A DNA stretch of 64,000 nucleotides from NCBI GenBank assembly GCA_963664655.2, contig OY761554.1, forward strand, positions 2,170,001 to 2,234,000, in the 5' to 3' direction. Within the stretch, counting starts at the first letter, position 1; each line of letters starts with the position of its first letter. This document shows positions 17,977 through 27,840 of the stretch, one piece after another. The stretch is from Desulfospira sp963664655 (GTDB lineage Bacteria; Desulfobacterota; Desulfobacteria; Desulfobacterales; Desulfobacteraceae). Made by a program: the position numbers and the translations under genes. The notes beneath the pieces were generated by a model that saw only the letters and a list, made by a program, of their open reading frames with translations, had not been told where the DNA came from and made no database searches.

Positions 17977-19461
17977 ATGAATCTAAAGCTAACTGGAGTT
18001 ATGATCGCTGCCCTTGCGGTATTATCATGCGGGTGCTCTCTTAAGCCCCAGCCAATGACCTGGGATGAAATCAGCTCCAGGGCAAAACAGGACAGAACAG
18101 ACGCCTTTACCGGGCAGGAACCGGTGAGCGGCCCTGTTTCTCTGTATGAGGCCATGGCCAGGGCAATAAAATACAACCTGGATCACCGTACCGCGCTCAT
18201 GGAAAAAGCGCTGGCAGGCCGGCAGATGGAAGCTGCCCGGTATGAACTTCTGCCCAGGCTGGCCGCCAATGCCGGGTACAACCACAGCAGTGAGTATTAT
18301 GGTGCATCCAGCATGGCCCTGACCGGGCCCACAGCCGGGACGGAATCGTTGGTAACCTCTACCTCCAGGGATAAGGAAAACCGGACAGCCGACATCACCA
18401 TGATGTGGAACATCCTTGATTTCGGCGTAAGTTATCTGGCGGCCAAACAGGAGGCTGATCACTACCTGATCATGGAGGAAGAACGCAGGAAGGCTGTTCA
18501 GATTATTATCCAGGATGTGCGTCATGCATACTGGCGCGCACAGGCGGCCGTGCATCTGCTGCCTCGATTGCGGCAGACCCTGGAGGAGACCCGCTCGGCC
18601 CTGGATCGGGCCGAACAGATCGCCGGCAAAAAGATCCAACCCCTTCATATCACCCTGGAGTACCAGCAGGCGCTTCTGGAAAACATCCGGCTGATCAGGG
18701 GATTGATTCTTCAGATGGGAACAGCCAAAGATGAGCTTGCCACCTTGATGAACCTGCCCCCGGGCAGTGATTTCAGCCTTATTGAAGTGGACTGGGAATC
18801 ACTGGAAGTCCCGCAGATAAAGTTGTCTTTGGATGTACTCGAAACCATGGCCCTGACCCTTCGCCCGGAACTGCGGCAGGAGGACTACAAACAGCGGATC
18901 AGCGTCCAGGAGGCAAGAAAGGCGATCCTGGAGATGTTGCCCGGCGTAAGCCTGAATTTCGGCCTCTACTATGACTCCAACAGCTTTCTTTACAGAAATG
19001 ACTGGGCCACGGCCGGTACCGCTGTGTCCATGAACCTGTTCAACCTGATTTCCGGTCCTGCAAAATACAAGGCCGCTAAGGCCAGACAGGAACTTGACAC
19101 CATCAGGCGTACAGCCATGACCATGGCTGTTCTGACTCAGGTGCACCTGGCCGTTCGCCAGTTCATGCTGATCCGCGATGAGTATGATGACAATCTTGAA
19201 CTGGCCCTGATCAGTGAAAAACTGCACCAGGTGAGAAGAAATAACGCCCTTGCCGGCAAAGGGGATGAGCTTTCCGCCATCCTCAGTCATACCAATGCCA
19301 TGGTCACAGCCATGCGCCACCATATGGTCTATGCTGAGATGCAAAATGCCATGGGCCGCATCTATTTTGCCACCGGCGTTGATCCTGTTGTCGGGTTGGA
19401 TGATTCCGCCGGAATTGAAGAGCTCACCCAGGCACTGAAAAAACAGATGAAGGAAATTTAA
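17977..19461 (+). CDS. TolC-like outer-membrane efflux lipoprotein
   Basis: A 494-residue outer-membrane factor. A lipoprotein signal peptide is clear (hydrophobic segment to LSCGCSLKP, lipobox cysteine near residue 22). Two long helical repeat halves follow, typical of the OEP family: YEAMARAIKYNLDHRTALMEKALA in the first, with EARKAILEMLPGVSLNFGLYYDSN and NLFNLISGPAKYKAAKARQEL in the second. A GGAGG precedes the ATG. It would supply the outer-membrane tunnel for the adaptor and M50-HlyD proteins upstream. Confidence 0.9.
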   Translation: MNLKLTGVMIAALAVLSCGCSLKPQPMTWDEISSRAKQDRTDAFTGQEPVSGPVSLYEAMARAIKYNLDHRTALMEKALAGRQMEAARYELLPRLAANAGYNHSSEYYGASSMALTGPTAGTESLVTSTSRDKENRTADITMMWNILDFGVSYLAAKQEADHYLIMEEERRKAVQIIIQDVRHAYWRAQAAVHLLPRLRQTLEETRSALDRAEQIAGKKIQPLHITLEYQQALLENIRLIRGLILQMGTAKDELATLMNLPPGSDFSLIEVDWESLEVPQIKLSLDVLETMALTLRPELRQEDYKQRISVQEARKAILEMLPGVSLNFGLYYDSNSFLYRNDWATAGTAVSMNLFNLISGPAKYKAAKARQELDTIRRTAMTMAVLTQVHLAVRQFMLIRDEYDDNLELALISEKLHQVRRNNALAGKGDELSAILSHTNAMVTAMRHHMVYAEMQNAMGRIYFATGVDPVVGLDDSAGIEELTQALKKQMKEI

Positions 19462-19469
19462 AGCGCCCT

Positions 19470-19735
19470 TGAAACCATTGGATTCCATTATTGTTCAGCC
19501 CAAGCCGGAAATGGCTGGCGTGATGCCGACGGACACCATTCTGCAGGTTGCCCGGAACGGCACACAGAATATCAAGGGCAGCCTGAAGGAACTGGCCGGC
19601 TATTTAAAAGGAGTCCACAAGAAAGCTGTTATAAATCCGGGCTTATATTTTATGGCTGACCGGGAGAGGAATACTGTGGCCGACAGCCTTGACGGAACCA
19701 TATGGTTATTTGTTTGCGTAAACGATAAAAAACCG
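19470..19735 (+). pseudogene. Remnant of a chemoreceptor gene with internal deletion
   Basis: Bases about 19527-19703 encode TDTILQVARNGTQN and LYFMADRERNTVADSLDGT, closely matching the Cache part of the chemoreceptor at 5835 (its 6070-6246). Directly after this the sequence jumps to TTTGTTTGCGTAAAC...ATAAAAAACCG, which matches the stretch downstream of that receptor gene (7856-7885). About 1.6 kb, covering the rest of the sensor and all of the signalling domain, is therefore missing. The remaining frame to 19909 runs antisense through the methyltransferase gene and is not coding. Confidence 0.75.
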
Positions 19736-20458
19736 GGGGGCTTGTCCGGCCCCGTACGGGTTGATTCTGAAATGCCGACGGATATCCCAGGAAAGCACCT
19801 GGTTGAATCCGGCATTGTGCATCAGGCGGCCGGCATCCTTAGAGGTGACGCCTTCATAAAGGGGAAGGGACCGGATCAGCCCGGCATAATGGGAAAAGAA
19901 GCGGCATGAAATCAGGCTGCGGGACCGTAACAGCCCGGTGGCCAGTTTCAGGGCCAGGGCAGGGAGCCGGGCCCAGGTGGTATTGCGCCAGTATCCGTCG
20001 GAAATGATAATGCGGCCGCCGGGTTTCAGCACCCGGTGCCATTCCTGAATGGCGGCTTCCGGGTTCGGAAGGGTCCAGACCAGGTTTCGGGTAACCACCA
20101 CGTCAAAGGTGTTGTCTTCAAAGGCCAGGTTTTCGGCGTCGCCGGTTTGAAAATCAGCGCAAAGGCCAAGCTCACGGGCTTTTTGCCGGGCCCGGTCAAC
20201 CATGCCGGCGGAAATGTCAATTCCGGTAGCCTGAAAGCCTTTCCGGGCAAGGTAAAAGGCCAGCTGGCCGGGGCCGGTTCCCACATCAAGGGCTGTCAGA
20301 TGATTTCCCTTTACCGGGGAGACCAGGGCATTGATGGCGGATTCCCAGTCCTTTACCGTCTCAATGGATTTGTCACCGTCGAGTTGGTAACTTGAGCTTC
20401 TCCAGTTCCAATAGGTTGCAATCCGGTTTTTGATGGGGTCCATTTTGCAGGCGTTCAT
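19706..20458 (-). CDS. Class I SAM-dependent methyltransferase
   Basis: A 250-residue Methyltransf_11-type enzyme. The SAM-binding motif I is ALDVGTGPGQLAFYLA. It is followed by GFQATGIDISAGMVDRARQKA, ADFQTGDAENLAFEDNTFDVVVTRN and LKPGGRIIISDGYW. Start ATG 20458 has AAAGGGA before it; the frame continues to 20536 without support. The C-terminus reads into the chemoreceptor remnant region. The substrate is not known. Confidence 0.85.
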   Translation of the reverse strand: MNACKMDPIKNRIATYWNWRSSSYQLDGDKSIETVKDWESAINALVSPVKGNHLTALDVGTGPGQLAFYLARKGFQATGIDISAGMVDRARQKARELGLCADFQTGDAENLAFEDNTFDVVVTRNLVWTLPNPEAAIQEWHRVLKPGGRIIISDGYWRNTTWARLPALALKLATGLLRSRSLISCRFFSHYAGLIRSLPLYEGVTSKDAGRLMHNAGFNQVLSWDIRRHFRINPYGAGQAPRFFIVYANK

Positions 20459-20918
20459 TGATTTTCCCTTTCTGAAATGGTTGCTAACGCCGCATGCACC
20501 CAAAAAAGCACAAAGGCAAACGCATGGGCGGCGCATGTGTAACCTTCGTGGTTTTTTTATGTTAAATATGGGCGAGGCAGGGTGACCTTTGTCCCTTATC
20601 CCCTAGACAATCCGGCATATAAGCTTTTTCCGGATTCTTCCGGATATTTCATACGAGAAAATCGACATGAAAATATTTGCCTTCAGGCAAAATTTCTGCT
20701 TTTATAATAAAACAACCGGAGGCCGTCAAGCAAAATGCGGCTTTCAATCAGGGCAGATGGCGTTGGCCCTGCCGGTGTATATATCAAGACCCCATAATCG
20801 CCCCCTTCTTCATCTCTGATTCCGGTTACAGGCAAGACCATGCAGACAACCATGCGGTCTGGTTGATTGCTGACCGGGGGCAGGAATTATTTAACCCCTT
20901 AACCCTTGGGATGATTTC
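20459..20918. other. 460-base intergenic region with one clean hairpin
   Basis: No gene is seen between the divergent methyltransferase and GGDEF genes. The clearest feature is TTTGCC-TTCA-GGCAAA at 20676-20691, followed by an AT-rich stretch. A CCGGATTCTTCCGGAT direct repeat lies at 20631-20646. Promoters for both flanking genes should lie here but none is distinct enough to place. Confidence 0.4.
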
Positions 20919-22205
20919 ATGGATTTTAAATTGATGGACAGAATGCTGGCATTAAGTGATTTAATCGGGCATGCCGATATCGCTTACATTGAGGCCAACC
21001 GGAAGCTTGAGGTCGTGTACTGGAACCAGGGGGCTGTCCGGATGTTCGGGCTCAGTGAAGATGATGCCATGGGGCAGTTTTTGTATGACCTGCTTTCCTT
21101 GAAAAAAAGAGAGTTAAGGGCCTGTACCGAGACCACCCTGGCCACTTTTTCCCGCCAGGACACCAAAGGCTGCACCATTCCCTATGTCCTTTATTATGCC
21201 CCCATTATGAAGGTGAACGGTGAAAAACTGGGGGTGGCCGTGATGGCAAAGGACATCCTGGGCAATGAAAAGGAAAAAGCGGCGTTCAGAAGCCGGGACA
21301 AAAACCTGGACGATATTTTCGAGTTTGCCCCCATGGGAATTTACCATATCAACAAGGAAGGCAATGTGGTTTGCGCCAACCCCGAATATGCCTGGATGCT
21401 GGGGTATGAATCGGCACAGGCGGCAGCCGAGCAGATTTCAGATTTTGTCGGGCAGACCTTTTACGACCCTGAAATAGCGGAAGAATTCATGTTCGGGGTA
21501 TATGAGGCCGAAGAAGTCATCCGGCTTCGGGCCCGGTTAAAGAAAAAGGATGAATCCCTTGTCTGGGCCATATGTTATGCCCGGGCCACCAAAGATGAGG
21601 ATGGCCGGATCAACGGGTTTAACGGGTTTTCCATTGATATCAGTGAGATGGTCCGGACAGAGGAGCAGTTAAAGGCGGCCAATGAAAAATTAAAAATGCT
21701 GTCCGTAATGGACGGTTTGACCCGGATTTCCAACCGGAGGCGGTTTGATGAGTATCTGGATGCCGAGTGGCGGCGGCATTACCGGGACAAGGAGCAATTG
21801 TCCGTCATCCTGTGCGACATTGATTTTTTTAAATTGTACAATGACAATTACGGTCACCAGGCCGGTGACGAGTGTCTGATCAAGGTGGCCGGGGCCATTG
21901 CCGCCAGTGCGGCCCGGGCCGCAGACCTGGCCGCCCGCTACGGCGGTGAGGAATTTGCGCTTATCCTGCCCCATACCGATGCCAGCGGGGCCATGGCCGT
22001 GGCAGAAACGGTCAGGGAAAGTGTCCAGAATTTAAAAATTGAGCATGAAATGTCCAAGGTCAGTACCCATGTCAGCCTCAGCCTTGGTGTGGCCACCATG
22101 GTCCCCGATGAAGGTTATCAGGCCGAAGACCTGGTGGCCCTGGCGGATAAGGCCCTGTATGAGGCAAAGGAGAACGGCAGGAATAAATGTCGTTTTTTAG
22201 GCTGA
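20919..22205 (+). CDS. PAS-PAS-GGDEF diguanylate cyclase
   Basis: A 428-residue cytoplasmic sensor enzyme. Residues about 10-120 and 125-250 form two PAS domains (AYIEANRKLEVVYWNQGAVRMFG and MGIYHINKEGNVVCANPEYAWMLGY). A short coiled linker leads to a GGDEF domain starting at VMDGLTRISNRRRFDEYLDAEW. The active-site loop is RYGGEEFALILP and the inhibitory I-site RxxD (RAAD) sits five residues before it. It should therefore make cyclic di-GMP with product feedback. No membrane segment is present. Confidence 0.92.
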   Translation: MDFKLMDRMLALSDLIGHADIAYIEANRKLEVVYWNQGAVRMFGLSEDDAMGQFLYDLLSLKKRELRACTETTLATFSRQDTKGCTIPYVLYYAPIMKVNGEKLGVAVMAKDILGNEKEKAAFRSRDKNLDDIFEFAPMGIYHINKEGNVVCANPEYAWMLGYESAQAAAEQISDFVGQTFYDPEIAEEFMFGVYEAEEVIRLRARLKKKDESLVWAICYARATKDEDGRINGFNGFSIDISEMVRTEEQLKAANEKLKMLSVMDGLTRISNRRRFDEYLDAEWRRHYRDKEQLSVILCDIDFFKLYNDNYGHQAGDECLIKVAGAIAASAARAADLAARYGGEEFALILPHTDASGAMAVAETVRESVQNLKIEHEMSKVSTHVSLSLGVATMVPDEGYQAEDLVALADKALYEAKENGRNKCRFLG

Positions 22206-22273
22206 AGGGTGACAGCCGTTGATTTTCCTTCAGCCTTGAATTTTTTATTATCGCCTGACTGACAGCCGGTGTC

Positions 22274-22397
22274 TGGACGAAAAGCCGCTTGAGATGCAAG
22301 GCCCGGGAAAAATTGCAGCCGGAGCAACCCTGGGGTTGTGAGGGCTGCAATGTTTCCTGCAAGGCCGCAGATGGGCGGCTTTTCGTTCAAACACGAT
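22274..22397. terminator. Long imperfect inverted repeat between convergent GGDEF and dnaK genes
   Basis: Arms of about 55 bases face each other. GACGAAAAGCCGC at 22275 pairs with GCGGCTTTTCGTTC near 22376-22389, then the inner ATTGCAGCC pairs with GGCTGCAAT, and CAACCC with GGGTTG. It lies exactly between the two convergent stops, so it may act as a bidirectional terminator. Its length is also consistent with a palindromic repeat element. No clear T-run follows. Confidence 0.5.
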
Positions 22398-22400
22398 CCG

Positions 22401-24308
<1,908 letters not shown>

Positions 24309-24611
24309 GTTCTTACCTCCATTGTTGGTGTGGTTGTTTACGGGCTAAAGGTAGGACATGGCTGTTTAATGTCAATTAAATTTTCATTATTTTTTTTAAT
24401 TTTTCAAAAAAAGTAATGAAAAGTATTTTTTCTTGGCCAAGGGTTTTTCAGGATTTATTGCCCGGCCTTGAAAGAACAATATGGATGGCCAGAACATTAC
24501 CGGCACCCAAAACAGTGCTTCCGGTGCCGCCTGTGTTCCCGTACCCGGGAGCTTCTGCCTGCCGGCCCCAGGGCTTTGGGCCGTATCCGGCCTGAGCAGA
24601 AAATTATCCTT
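24309..24611. other. Intergenic region upstream of dnaK
   Basis: About 300 bases without a credible gene. An AT-rich block at 24367-24434 is suitable for the dnaK promoter (minus strand). No CIRCE-type inverted repeat is seen. The remainder, from 24450, is GC-rich with no recognisable content. Confidence 0.4.
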
Positions 24612-24661
24612 AAAAAAAAGGCAGATACACCAGCCCCCTCAATCAGGGGCCGGATATCTGC
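24612..24661 (-). terminator. Intrinsic terminator of the rhodanese gene
   Basis: On the minus strand GCAGATAT...GGCCCCT-GATTG-AGGGGGC...TATCTGC forms a long stem. It is followed directly by a run of eight T (24619-24612 read on the reverse strand). It lies 47 bases after the stop of the rhodanese gene. Confidence 0.8.
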
Positions 24662-24707
24662 GTCCGTATATTTTTTGCCGGCATGACGAACGGCTCTGGC
24701 CGAACCG

Positions 24708-25280
24708 CTATCCGTTGATGTCGGCTTTGTACATCAGGTCTTTGTCCATTTTATAGGTCCAGGGCAGTCCCTCAAGCTTCCATCCGCCGGCCCACCGTTT
24801 GCCGTAGTAGGCGCTGGCTTTGTTTTTGTTTTTGCCGCCTTCAAAGCCGCCCATGAGGTTGAACACCTTTGCCTCGTCAAATCCGGCCTTAATGGCTTCG
24901 TTACAGGCGGTGCAGCTTCTGTTGCCCGAACGGCATAAAATAATCAGGGTGTCTGTTTTGGGGTCGAACCGGCTGAGCAGGTCTTTGCCGAAATTGTCGT
25001 TCATGGCTTCGGTGTAGCCTTTTTCCCCGACACTGGTGGTTAAAAACCGCAACGGGATATTGTAGGCATTTTCCGGATGTCCGACATACTGATATTCAGC
25101 CCGGGTGCGGCAATCGATCAGAAAGGTGTGCTCCGGGTCCTTTTGAACCATTTTAAAGGCTTCTTCCGGGGTCAGGTTTCCCCCAAGATGATCTTTGTTG
25201 ACATTGTACTCATACCCGCCGGCAAAGGCCAGGGTAGTGAAAAACAGCATGCCGGTCAGCAGATAAAAAATTTTTTTCAT
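24708..25280 (-). CDS. Periplasmic rhodanese-like sulfurtransferase
   Basis: A 190-residue protein with a Sec signal peptide (MKKIFYLLTGMLFFTTLAFAGG, split at LAFA). Its single rhodanese domain has the entry motif FLIDCRTRAEYQYVGHPENAYNIP and active-site loop ILCRSGNRS, with cysteine as the persulfide carrier. The length suits a one-domain exported rhodanese with a short C-terminal extension (KRWAGGWKLEGLPWTYKM). It lies 58 bases downstream of the multiheme cytochrome gene on the same strand, so the two probably form an operon and act in periplasmic sulfur (or selenium/tellurium) chemistry; the substrate is unknown. Confidence 0.9.
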   Translation of the reverse strand: MKKIFYLLTGMLFFTTLAFAGGYEYNVNKDHLGGNLTPEEAFKMVQKDPEHTFLIDCRTRAEYQYVGHPENAYNIPLRFLTTSVGEKGYTEAMNDNFGKDLLSRFDPKTDTLIILCRSGNRSCTACNEAIKAGFDEAKVFNLMGGFEGGKNKNKASAYYGKRWAGGWKLEGLPWTYKMDKDLMYKADING

Positions 25281-25338
25281 GTCTTTTCTCCTCTTTTAAG
25301 GTCACTTTTTTAAACGGAAGCCCAGCGCCGCCGCCTTG

Positions 25339-26679
25339 TTATTTTTTCAGGATTTTTTCAGGAATCCTGTCTTTGGGCACTATGGTCTTTTGATTGGCCT
25401 TTATTTCCTCCGGGGTCAGGTCCTTTGCCTGCAAAAACAGGTCCGGGTTTCCATGGCAGCTGTTACAGGTTTCGGTCTGACGGGTTTTTAAGATAATGTT
25501 ATGGGGAGAGCTTCGTTTCCAGGTGGGAACAAAAGGAAAGTTCTCCAATCCTTTGGGGATATAAAATTTAAAGGTATCCGGAACAATGGGGGCATGCCGG
25601 ACCACCATATATTCGTATGGGGCTTTTGGCGTGGGTGCCGGGTTCAGGCCGATTTTAAACATTACTTGGGTTTTCTGGCATTTAAAATAGGGCAGCCCCT
25701 TTTTATCGGTGCCCACATGACAGGAAAAGCAGCTTTTGGACGCCTGGGAATGGCAGACCTGGCAGGCGAGTTTCTGACCGTGTTCGGCATGGTATGCGTT
25801 TTTACTGTCCGGCTTGAGGACATCTTCATGGCACCGGATGCATTCAGGTTTTTGGTCAAGGGCATACCGGCCGGCCACATTGGCGGCATCGGCGTGCATC
25901 TCATCAGCGCTGTGGCAGTTCATGCAGGTCATTTCCCCGTCTTCAAAATGGGTGTCGGGCGCCAAATCCTCGTTGGTCCCTGTAAATTCACCATGGACCC
26001 GTCCCCCGTGGCAGGAGGCGCAGGTGGTATCCATGGGCGGTTGTTTCTTAAAGTGGTGTCTGGATAAAAATCCGCCTTTCACATAGTCCGGCCGGGAGAT
26101 GTGGCACTGCCCGCAGCTGCTGTGGCAGGTCCCGCAGTGCCGGTCCATGGATTCTTTGAGAATGTGTTTGGTGTCAGGGGCACTGCATTCCCCGCCGGCC
26201 CGGCTGAAGATGGCCTGAACCATGGGGGACAGGGTATAATGCAGGCTGTTGGTCGCCGTTTCAACGATATCGCCGTGGCATTCTCCGCACACCCGGCGGG
26301 CATCCGGGAAGGTCGGATCGGTGACCAGGTCTTTGTGGGCGGTTTGCCAGTTATCGTCATCCGGCAACCCGCCGTGGCATTCGTGGCAGGGGATCTGGCC
26401 ATGTTCGGTTTCCAGAAAGGCCGGGTCCACATATATCTTCTGGTACAGCTCCAACTGAGCCAGCGGGCCGCCTCACCCTTCGCCGGTGGTTTCAGCGCTC
26501 TGGCCGGCTTTGGGCTTAAGCTTTTCCACCTCCCAGCACAGGCGGATCAATTTTTTCAGGTTGGTATGGCATTGGATACACTGGCTGGGGGGCTCTTGCG
26601 AAAAAGAGGCCGGGGAAATTATCGCAGCGATGAAGCCAAACGCAAAAATCAAAGGGAGAATCTTCTTTTTGAAGCGCAT
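25339..26679 (-). CDS. Multiheme cytochrome c with an in-frame TGA (possible selenocysteine or nonsense)
   Basis: Two abutting open frames in the same phase form one protein. The first 68 residues hold the signal peptide (KKKILPLIFAFGFIAAIISPASFS) and a CIQCH heme site, then TGA at 26475-26473. The remaining 371 residues have ten CxxCH motifs (CHECH, CGECH, CGTCH, CGQCH, CASCH, CMNCH, CIRCH, CQVCH, CFSCH, CNSCH) but no signal peptide of their own, so they could not be exported alone. Total about 446 residues and 11 hemes. The TGA is followed by GGCGGCCCG and a small stem-loop. It is either read as selenocysteine or the gene is broken. It is likely a periplasmic electron carrier with the downstream rhodanese. 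Confidence 0.75.
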
Positions 26680-26829
26680 TCAAATCACCTTTTTTATAGA
26701 AACAATGTTGGGCTATGGTTAAGTTACTTAGTACCTGAGAGGAGGCCTGTCAAGGAAAAAACTTGTTCCTTGCCTTTCTGTGGCCTTCCTGGTAAATCCC
26801 AAGTTGGATTTATATTAAGGAAGGTGAAC

Positions 26830-27648
26830 ATGCAGGCAGGGCAGTCAAATGGTTCCGCGGTCTTTCATGCCCGGGAATACGGGGCAGATCAAAACCGGTC
26901 ACACCCCATTGAGCTGGTTGAGGAAAGTCCTTTGTTGATAACGGTTCAAGGCGGCCAATCCGTTTGTGTCATGAGAACGCCGGGCAACGAAATCAACCAT
27001 GCGGCCGGCTTTTGTCTGGCCGAAGGCATTGCCGGATCCCCTGCCGATTTTCAAAGTATTGAGTATGACGGCAGAGCAGATCCAAACGGTGTTACGGTTC
27101 GGCTTACGCCGGAATGCCAGTCAAGGGCGCCTGGCCTCAGGGCCTGGGAAAACTTTCCCTCTCAGGACTGCGGCAGCCCTGACAGAGATCAGATGATCGG
27201 GCAATTTACCAAAGCCTTTGCTTTGCCTGAGGACGGGTTTCGTATCCATCCAAACCAGGTCTGCCAATGCGTGGATTCCCTTTATGAGCGGCAGAGCCTT
27301 TACCCGAAGACCCGGGGAACCCATGCGGCCCTGGTGTTTGATAACCGTTTTAAAATTCTCGGGTTTGCTGAAGATGTGGGGCGGCACAATGCCCTGGACA
27401 AGGCCTTGGGAAGGGTATTGCTGGAAGGGGACCTGGGCCGTGCCAAATTGGCCGTGATGTCCTCCAGGATCAGTTCGGCACTGGTTCTCAAAGCGGCCCG
27501 GGCCCGGCTGCCCATGCTGGCCAGTAAATCCTCACCAACGGCCATGGCCGTTGATATGGCGGCCGGGGTAAACATGACGCTGGCGTTTGTGACCGAAAAA
27601 GCAAAGCTTGTGGTCCTTTGCGGAGAACATCGGATTGCGGCGGGATAG
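26830..27648 (+). CDS. fdhD: FdhD formate dehydrogenase accessory sulfurtransferase
   Basis: A 272-residue FdhD/NarQ-family protein that sulfurates the molybdenum/tungsten cofactor of formate dehydrogenase. Family motifs are PIELVEESPLLITVQG, VMRTPGNEINHAAGFCLAEGI, GTHAALVF, AEDVGRHNALDKALG, SSRISSALVLKAARARLPMLASKSSPTAMAVDMA. The mobile-loop cysteine pair reads DCGSP, so only the first cysteine remains. ATG 26830 follows an AAGGAAGG; the frame runs upstream to 26101 only as an antisense shadow of the cytochrome gene. It is divergent from the cytochrome across a 150-base gap. No formate dehydrogenase is in view. Confidence 0.9.
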   Translation: MQAGQSNGSAVFHAREYGADQNRSHPIELVEESPLLITVQGGQSVCVMRTPGNEINHAAGFCLAEGIAGSPADFQSIEYDGRADPNGVTVRLTPECQSRAPGLRAWENFPSQDCGSPDRDQMIGQFTKAFALPEDGFRIHPNQVCQCVDSLYERQSLYPKTRGTHAALVFDNRFKILGFAEDVGRHNALDKALGRVLLEGDLGRAKLAVMSSRISSALVLKAARARLPMLASKSSPTAMAVDMAAGVNMTLAFVTEKAKLVVLCGEHRIAAG

Positions 27649-27840
27649 CGTCCATTTTCTCCATGGTTCAAGACCGGCAAAAAATCGTTACGATATCTAT
27701 GAGGGCAGCTTGGGTTCCGGGCCTGCCAGGCAGTTGTGACGCCCGCTGATGCCTGTAAATACGGATATTTTTCTTGACAAAGCTCAATTCACTATCCTAA
27801 TATTTCAAGACACGTCGTTGAAATTTAGGAATTGATCATA

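Noticed and set aside
24309..24707. Small plus-strand frames upstream of dnaK (24468-24756)
   Set aside because: No ribosome site, no recognisable motif, and they run across the rhodanese terminator and gene end.
26101..26829. Long N-terminal extension of the fdhD frame
   Set aside because: It runs antisense through the cytochrome gene; the FdhD family start and a Shine-Dalgarno sequence are at 26830.
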